Below, piece by piece: positions 60,004-64,000 of a stretch of DNA of 64,000 bases. Location: NCBI RefSeq assembly GCF_042648505.1, contig NZ_JBHRXK010000004.1, forward strand, positions 124,001 to 188,000. Direction: 5' to 3'. This DNA comes from Lysobacter_L cavernae. Its GTDB lineage: Bacteria; Pseudomonadota; Gammaproteobacteria; Xanthomonadales; Xanthomonadaceae. Position numbers and translations under genes: made by a program. Every line of letters starts with the position of its first letter. Within the stretch, counting starts at the first letter, position 1. The notes below the pieces were generated by a model. It was not told where the DNA came from, ran no database searches, and saw nothing but the letters and a program-made list of their open reading frames with translations.

Positions 60004-60465
60004 TCAGTCGCCGAGCGCCTTGAGGAAGCGCAGCGAGCTGTCGGCATAGCCGCATTGGCGGTAGAAGGCGTGGGCGTCGGTGCGGCGGGCGTTGCTGGTG
60101 ACCTCGATGCGGGCGACGCCGTTGCGGCGCGAGATCAGCTCGACCTCGCGCAGCAGGCGCCGGCCGACGCCCTGGTGCTGGCAGGCCGCGGTCACCACCA
60201 GCGCGGTGATGCGGGCCAGCTCGCTGCCGTGGACCACCGAGTAGAGGCTGTAGAGCGCGACCAGGCCGCAGGCCTCGCCGTCGATCTCGGCCAGCAGCAG
60301 GTGCTGGCGCGGGTCGTGGCGGACCAGGGTGATGCGTTCGGCGGCCTCGTCGCGGCTGCAGGGGTAGCCGAGTTCGCCGAGCAGGCGGGCGACGTCGCTG
60401 GCGTCGCCGAGTTCCGCCGCCCGCACCCGCGGCGCAGTCCCGGCGGACGCGGCGCCGCGGCCCAT
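60004..60465 (-). CDS. GNAT-family N-acetyltransferase
   Basis: A 153-residue GNAT protein. RVRAAELGDASDVARLLGEL opens the fold, ITALVVTAACQHQGVGRRLL is the acetyl-CoA-binding region with QHQGVG, and DAHAFYRQCGYA is the C-terminal motif. The acceptor substrate is unknown. It starts 1 nt after the clp stop codon, so the three minus-strand genes here likely share a transcript. Confidence 0.85.
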   Translation of the reverse strand: MGRGAASAGTAPRVRAAELGDASDVARLLGELGYPCSRDEAAERITLVRHDPRQHLLLAEIDGEACGLVALYSLYSVVHGSELARITALVVTAACQHQGVGRRLLREVELISRRNGVARIEVTSNARRTDAHAFYRQCGYADSSLRFLKALGD

Positions 60466-60466
60466 C

Positions 60467-61156
60467 TCAGCGCGTGCCGAAGAGGACGACGGTCTTGCCG
60501 CGGGCGTGCAGCTTGTCGTCGGCCTGCAGTTTCTTGAGGACGCGGCCGGCCATCTCGCGCGAGCAGCCGACCAGGCGCGACAGCTCCTGGCGCGACACGC
60601 GCAGCTGGGTGCCCTGCGGATGGCTCATCGCCTCGGGCTCCTTGGCCAGGTCGTGCAGGGCGCGGACGATGCGGTCGGTGACGTCGAGGAAGGCCAGGCG
60701 GCCGGCTTTCCTGCTGGTGTCGAGCAGGCGCCGCGAGATCTGCGCGCCGATCGCGTACAGCAGCTTGGGCGCGTCCAGCGACAGCCGGGTCAGCAGCAGG
60801 TCGTAAAGGCGCTCGTGGCCGATCTCGGCCAGCTCGCAGGTGCTGCGCGTGCGCAGGATCACCTCGCGCTGGTCGCTGGCGATGAACAGGCCCAGCTCGC
60901 CGACGAACTCGCCGGGGCCGAAGTAGCCCAGCACCAGCTCACGGCCGTCGTCTTCCTCGGTGATGATGCTGACCGAACCTGAGACCACGTAATAAAGCGT
61001 ACTGGCCGGGTCGCCGGGCCGGAACACGTCGGTGCGCGACGGGTAGCGGCGACGGTGGCAATGCGCCAGGAAGCGTTCGATGGTGGCGCCGTCCGGCAAC
61101 AGCGGACTGTTGGTACGACGCATGGCAGTCATGGGTGCAACCGGATTGGCGGACAT
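60467..61156 (-). CDS. clp: Crp/Clp-family transcriptional regulator
   Basis: A 229-residue cyclic-nucleotide-type regulator. The N-terminal beta-roll has FRPGDPASTLYYVVSG and GYFGPGEFVGELGLF; the winged helix has RVSRQELSRLVGCSREMAGRVLKKL. In Xanthomonas, Clp activates virulence and exoenzyme genes and is switched off by c-di-GMP. The gene order clp, speD, coq7 is the same here, which supports the name. It is divergent from speD with 208 nt between. Confidence 0.93.
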   Translation of the reverse strand: MSANPVAPMTAMRRTNSPLLPDGATIERFLAHCHRRRYPSRTDVFRPGDPASTLYYVVSGSVSIITEEDDGRELVLGYFGPGEFVGELGLFIASDQREVILRTRSTCELAEIGHERLYDLLLTRLSLDAPKLLYAIGAQISRRLLDTSRKAGRLAFLDVTDRIVRALHDLAKEPEAMSHPQGTQLRVSRQELSRLVGCSREMAGRVLKKLQADDKLHARGKTVVLFGTR

Positions 61157-61364
61157 GGGCGTGAAGGCGATGTGATCGGTCGAGCTTAGGACGAACTAAC
61201 GCATTGGGCAAATATCCGCCGTGCAGCGTCACCCGGCCGCGGATGGATCCTGTGACGCAGTGCCGATTCGGCGCCGATGCCAGCCCGGCGCCGGCGCGCG
61301 TTCCCCCGTCACCACAATTGCCGCATAATCGCGTCCCTCGCCGCCCTACCGGGACTTCACCATC

Positions 61365-62159
61365 GTGGTCAAGCCGTTGCCTCGCCTGAGGTTGCAAGGT
61401 TTCAACAACCTCACCAAGGCCCTCTCGTTCAATATCTACGATGTCTGCTTCGCCGCCTCCGAAGACGAGCGTCGCCGCTACATCGAGTACATCGACGAGG
61501 CCTACAACGCCGACCGCCTGACCCAGATCCTGACCGATGTGGCGGACATCATTGGCGCCAACATCCTCAACATCGCGCGCCAGGACTACGATCCGCAGGG
61601 CGCGTCGGTGACGATCCTGATCTCGGAAGAGCCGGTGATCGACAAGAAGGACGCCGGCAAGGAGATCATCTCCGACGCCGTGGTCGCGCACATGGACAAG
61701 TCGCACATCACCGTGCACACCTACCCGGAGACCCATCCTGACAACGGCATCGCCACGTTCCGCGCCGACATCGACGTCGCCACCTGCGGCGTGATCTCGC
61801 CGCTGAAGGCCTTGAACTACCTGATCGAGAGCCTCGAGTCCGACATCGTCATCATGGACTACCGGGTGCGCGGCTTCACCCGCGACATCAAGGGCCGCAA
61901 GCACTACATCGACCACAAGATCAACTCGATCCAGGACTACCTGGCCAAGAACGTCAAGTCGCGCTACGAGATGCTCGACGTCAACGTCTACCAGGAAAAC
62001 ATCTTCCACACGAAGATGCACCTGAAGGAGTTTGACCTCGACACCTACCTGTTCGAGGAGAAGGCCAAGAACCTCTCGTTCAAGGAGCGCATGAAGATCG
62101 AAGCGCGCCTGAGGCGTGAGATCGAGGAGCTCTATCACGGCCGCAACCTGGCTGATTGA
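61365..62159 (+). CDS. speD: S-adenosylmethionine decarboxylase proenzyme
   Basis: A 264-residue pyruvoyl enzyme. It makes decarboxylated SAM for spermidine synthesis. Self-cleavage creates the pyruvoyl group at Ser113 in DKSHITVHTYPE. RLQGFNNLTKALSFNIYDVCF marks the E. coli-type SpeD. The start is GTG at 61365, matching the family N-terminus. A CATAAT hexamer at 61324-61329 could be its promoter -10, giving a normal leader. The gene is followed by a repeat-borne terminator. Confidence 0.95.
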   Translation: MVKPLPRLRLQGFNNLTKALSFNIYDVCFAASEDERRRYIEYIDEAYNADRLTQILTDVADIIGANILNIARQDYDPQGASVTILISEEPVIDKKDAGKEIISDAVVAHMDKSHITVHTYPETHPDNGIATFRADIDVATCGVISPLKALNYLIESLESDIVIMDYRVRGFTRDIKGRKHYIDHKINSIQDYLAKNVKSRYEMLDVNVYQENIFHTKMHLKEFDLDTYLFEEKAKNLSFKERMKIEARLRREIEELYHGRNLAD

Positions 62160-62170
62160 GGCCGTGAGTG

Positions 62171-62286
62171 GTCATTCGTGATTGGTGATTCGTAGAAAAA
62201 AAGGGCCCGCAATGCGGGCCCTTTTTTGGTCGTCGACTTTTTACGAATCACCAATCACCAATCACCAATCACGAATCGCCAAATCA
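62171..62286. repeat. Heptamer repeat element with inverted arms (copy 3), enclosing a terminator
   Basis: The left arm (62171-62194) reads GTCATTCGTGATTGGTGATT then CGTA. The right arm (62242-62286) reads TACGAATCACCAATCACC with further ATCACCA and CACGAATCG units. The arms match over about 22 nt in inverted orientation. A rho-independent terminator fills the middle. The right arm runs into the stop codon of coq7. Confidence 0.85.
62194..62227. terminator. Bidirectional terminator between speD and coq7
   Basis: AAAAAAAGGGCCCGC and GCGGGCCCTTTTTT form a stem of about 14 bp with loop AAT and T-runs on both strands. It lies between the heptamer arms and can end speD and coq7 transcripts. Confidence 0.93.
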
Positions 62287-62928
62287 CAGCCTGTAAGCCA
62301 CTGTCTTCATCAGCTTCGACGCCGCCGCCATCAGGCTCGGGACGGGCGGTGGCAGGACGCGCGCGCCGGCCGCCTCGGCGTTGTCGGCGTGGCGGGCCTC
62401 GTCGGCCTTCATCACCTCCAGGATCGCGCGGCTGCGCGCGTCGGCGGCGGGCAGTGACTCCAGGTGTTCGTCGATATGCGCCTCGACCTGGCGCTCGGTC
62501 TCGACCACGAAGCCGAGGTTCCAGCCATCGCCACGCAGGCCGGCGACAGCACCGATCGCGAAGCTGCCGGCGTACCACAACGGGTTGAGCAGGCTCGGCC
62601 GGCTGTCGAGCTCGCGCAGGCGGTCGGCGCACCAGGCCAGATGGTCGGCTTCCTCCTGCGCGGCCTCGAGCAGGTGGGCGCGGGTGGCGGCGTCGCGGGC
62701 AACGGCGGCCTGGCCGCAGTACAGCGCCTGCGCGCAGACCTCGCCGACATGGTTGACCCGCATCAGCCCGGCGGCGTGGCGGCGCTCGTTGTCGTCGAGC
62801 TCGATCTGGGCGATGTCGGCGGACGGGTTGGCGCGAACCGCGGCGGGCGCGCCGAACACGGTGTCGAGTGCGCGCTGGGTGTCGGTCAGGAAGCGGTCGA
62901 GCGGCGTGAGTTCGCGGGTGCTGGTCAT
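62284..62928 (-). CDS. coq7: Demethoxyubiquinone hydroxylase Coq7
   Basis: A 214-residue diiron monooxygenase in ubiquinone synthesis. Iron ligands are seen in GLMRVNHVGEVCAQALY, EEADHLAWC, DEHLE and DEARHADNA. The protein is a peripheral membrane enzyme. Its stop codon is supplied by the edge of the heptamer repeat. The Fe-S protein gene upstream ends 9 nt before the coq7 start, suggesting one transcript. Confidence 0.95.
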   Translation of the reverse strand: MTSTRELTPLDRFLTDTQRALDTVFGAPAAVRANPSADIAQIELDDNERRHAAGLMRVNHVGEVCAQALYCGQAAVARDAATRAHLLEAAQEEADHLAWCADRLRELDSRPSLLNPLWYAGSFAIGAVAGLRGDGWNLGFVVETERQVEAHIDEHLESLPAADARSRAILEVMKADEARHADNAEAAGARVLPPPVPSLMAAASKLMKTVAYRL

Positions 62929-62937
62929 GGCGCCAGT

Positions 62938-64000
62938 TTACGGCGCGGCGAGGGCCGGGGCCGGTGAAGGAAGTGGCTCGAGCCGCTCGGCGAGGAATTC
63001 GAGTGGATGCTGCACCGGCACGCCGGCGGCGCTGGCCAGGTGCAGGCGGCAGCCGATGTTGGCGCTGAGCAGGCGGGTCGCACCGCTGGCGACCAGCTGC
63101 CGCAGCAGCGGCTCGCGGTAGTCGGCGGCGCGGACCGGGTCATCGAGCATCTGCAGACCGGCGGCGCCGCAACAACCGTAGCCGGCATCGAGCTCGATCA
63201 CCGTCAGCCCCGGCACCTGCGCGAGCAGCCGGCGCAGGGCCGGCACCGACTTGACCACGTTGCGCTGGGTGCAGGGCAGGTGCAGGGCGACCCGCTCGGC
63301 ACCGCCGCGCAAACGCAACCGGTCGGCGTGCTCGGCGAGGAAGGCGATCGCATCGACAGTACGAGTGTTGTCCGGCAGCGCCTGGGCCAGGGCCTCGTGG
63401 CAGCCGCTGGCCAGGGTCAACACGGTGTCGGCACCGGCGAAGGCGGCGCGGTTGCGCCCGGTCAGCCGCTGGGCGCCGGCGCCGGCATGCGCCAGCACGC
63501 TGCCGCAGCAGGTCTGGCCGGCGGGCTCGGTCACCGCGACGCCGAGAGCGGCGCAGCAGCGCGACACCGCCGCGCGCAGGTCGGTCTCGTAGGTGGCGGC
63601 GACACAGCCGACAAAGAGCGCGACCTCGCGGCCGTGGGGCGTGGGGGCGCTGGCGCCCGCCGCCCGCAGCGGGCGCGGAGGACGGGGCAGCGGCCGCCAA
63701 CGGGCGGGCAGCCACGGGTGTGCGTATCGGTACAGGGCGAGCAGTCGCGCCAGTGCCCGCGGCCGGGCCACCAGCCGTTCGATCCAGCGCTGCCGCCACG
63801 TCGCCGGGCGCCGCTGGCGTTGCTGCAGGCGCGCGGCGGTGAGCAGTTCGCCATACTGCACGCCCGCCGGGCACACGGCCTCGCAGCTGCGGCAGCCCAG
63901 GCAGTGGTCGAGGTGGGCGTCGCCGAGGGCGGTCGGTTCGATGGTGTTCAGGGCCCAGGCCCGCGCCAGGGCGATGCGGCCGCGCGGGGATTCAGCTTCG
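62938..64000 (-). CDS. GlcF-like (Fe-S)-binding protein, 5' end outside window
   Basis: C-terminal part of an iron-sulfur subunit of the glycolate oxidase type. The second 4Fe-4S motif is visible at the window edge (CLGCRSCEAVCPAGV). It is followed by two CCG domains: the first contains FVGCVAATYETDL and QTCCGSVLAHAG, the second LHLPCTQRNV and GYGCCGAAGLQML. Such subunits pass electrons from glycolate or lactate oxidation to the quinone pool. The start and the first cluster lie beyond 64000. Confidence 0.87.
   Translation of the reverse strand, partial: EAESPRGRIALARAWALNTIEPTALGDAHLDHCLGCRSCEAVCPAGVQYGELLTAARLQQRQRRPATWRQRWIERLVARPRALARLLALYRYAHPWLPARWRPLPRPPRPLRAAGASAPTPHGREVALFVGCVAATYETDLRAAVSRCCAALGVAVTEPAGQTCCGSVLAHAGAGAQRLTGRNRAAFAGADTVLTLASGCHEALAQALPDNTRTVDAIAFLAEHADRLRLRGGAERVALHLPCTQRNVVKSVPALRRLLAQVPGLTVIELDAGYGCCGAAGLQMLDDPVRAADYREPLLRQLVASGATRLLSANIGCRLHLASAAGVPVQHPLEFLAERLEPLPSPAPALAAP

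Overview
This window comes from a high-GC gammaproteobacterium of the order Lysobacterales (Xanthomonadales). The evidence is the gene content and order: trpE, trpG, trpD and trpC followed closely by clp (a Crp-like regulator), speD and coq7; a PhoP/PhoQ pair; TrpS with a long C-terminal extension; and intergenic palindromes and heptamer repeats of a kind I associate with this order. Family and genus cannot be fixed from the sequence alone. No prophage, insertion sequence, integrase, CRISPR array or rRNA operon was seen. This is chromosomal backbone with small repetitive elements.

Layout. 0-11 kb: end of a HAD hydrolase, secreted unknown proteins, a GNAT enzyme, a cupin, a divergent LuxR-type regulator / hybrid kinase pair, tRNA dihydrouridine synthase, a guanidino-modifying enzyme and phoP/phoQ. 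11-15 kb: mtfA, birA-coaX and a SPOR protein. 15-23 kb: tRNA-Thr, arginase, three entericidin-like peptides, csbD, trpS, a metallo-beta-lactamase fold protein, a GAF-GGDEF protein and a VOC protein. 23-27 kb: a 2-oxo acid dehydrogenase operon (E1 alpha, E1 beta, SH3 protein, E2) on the minus strand. 27-38 kb: a large secreted nuclease, kynA, a frameshifted Nudix gene, two tandem POT peptide transporters and an M14 peptidase. 37-41 kb: tyrosine catabolism (MarR regulator, hpd, hmgA), with a small DUF559 nuclease gene bounded by inverted palindromes lodged between hpd and hmgA. 41-51 kb: transporters (CaCA, NhaA, EamA, SMR), a second MarR regulator, purC, a J-domain protein, rpe and rraA. 51-58 kb: tryptophan biosynthesis (trpE, trpG, trpD, trpC) with a DUF4145 gene and an ABM gene interspersed. 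58-64 kb: a secreted S33-type hydrolase, zinc-ribbon protein, GNAT, clp, speD, coq7 and the end of a GlcF-like Fe-S protein.

The strongest unexplained signals are four. (1) Two near-identical short leader ORFs, each with the Trp-rich core GWRWWPLA, lie directly before trpE and upstream of trpG. Each starts 6 nt after a TACAGT motif, and in each a segment before the Trp codons is complementary to a downstream Shine-Dalgarno sequence. This suggests translational attenuation by a Trp leader peptide and a duplicated copy. (2) The DUF559 gene with palindromic inverted ends, and an apparent gene-free relative near 50.6 kb. (3) Five consecutive different hairpins packed into about 137 bp at 48.85-48.99 kb. 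(4) A heptamer repeat (CGAATCA and variants), present 14 times in tandem at 11 kb and as inverted arms at three places, each time abutting a gene's stop codon.

Several genes start 6-8 nt after a good -10 hexamer, which points to leaderless transcription.
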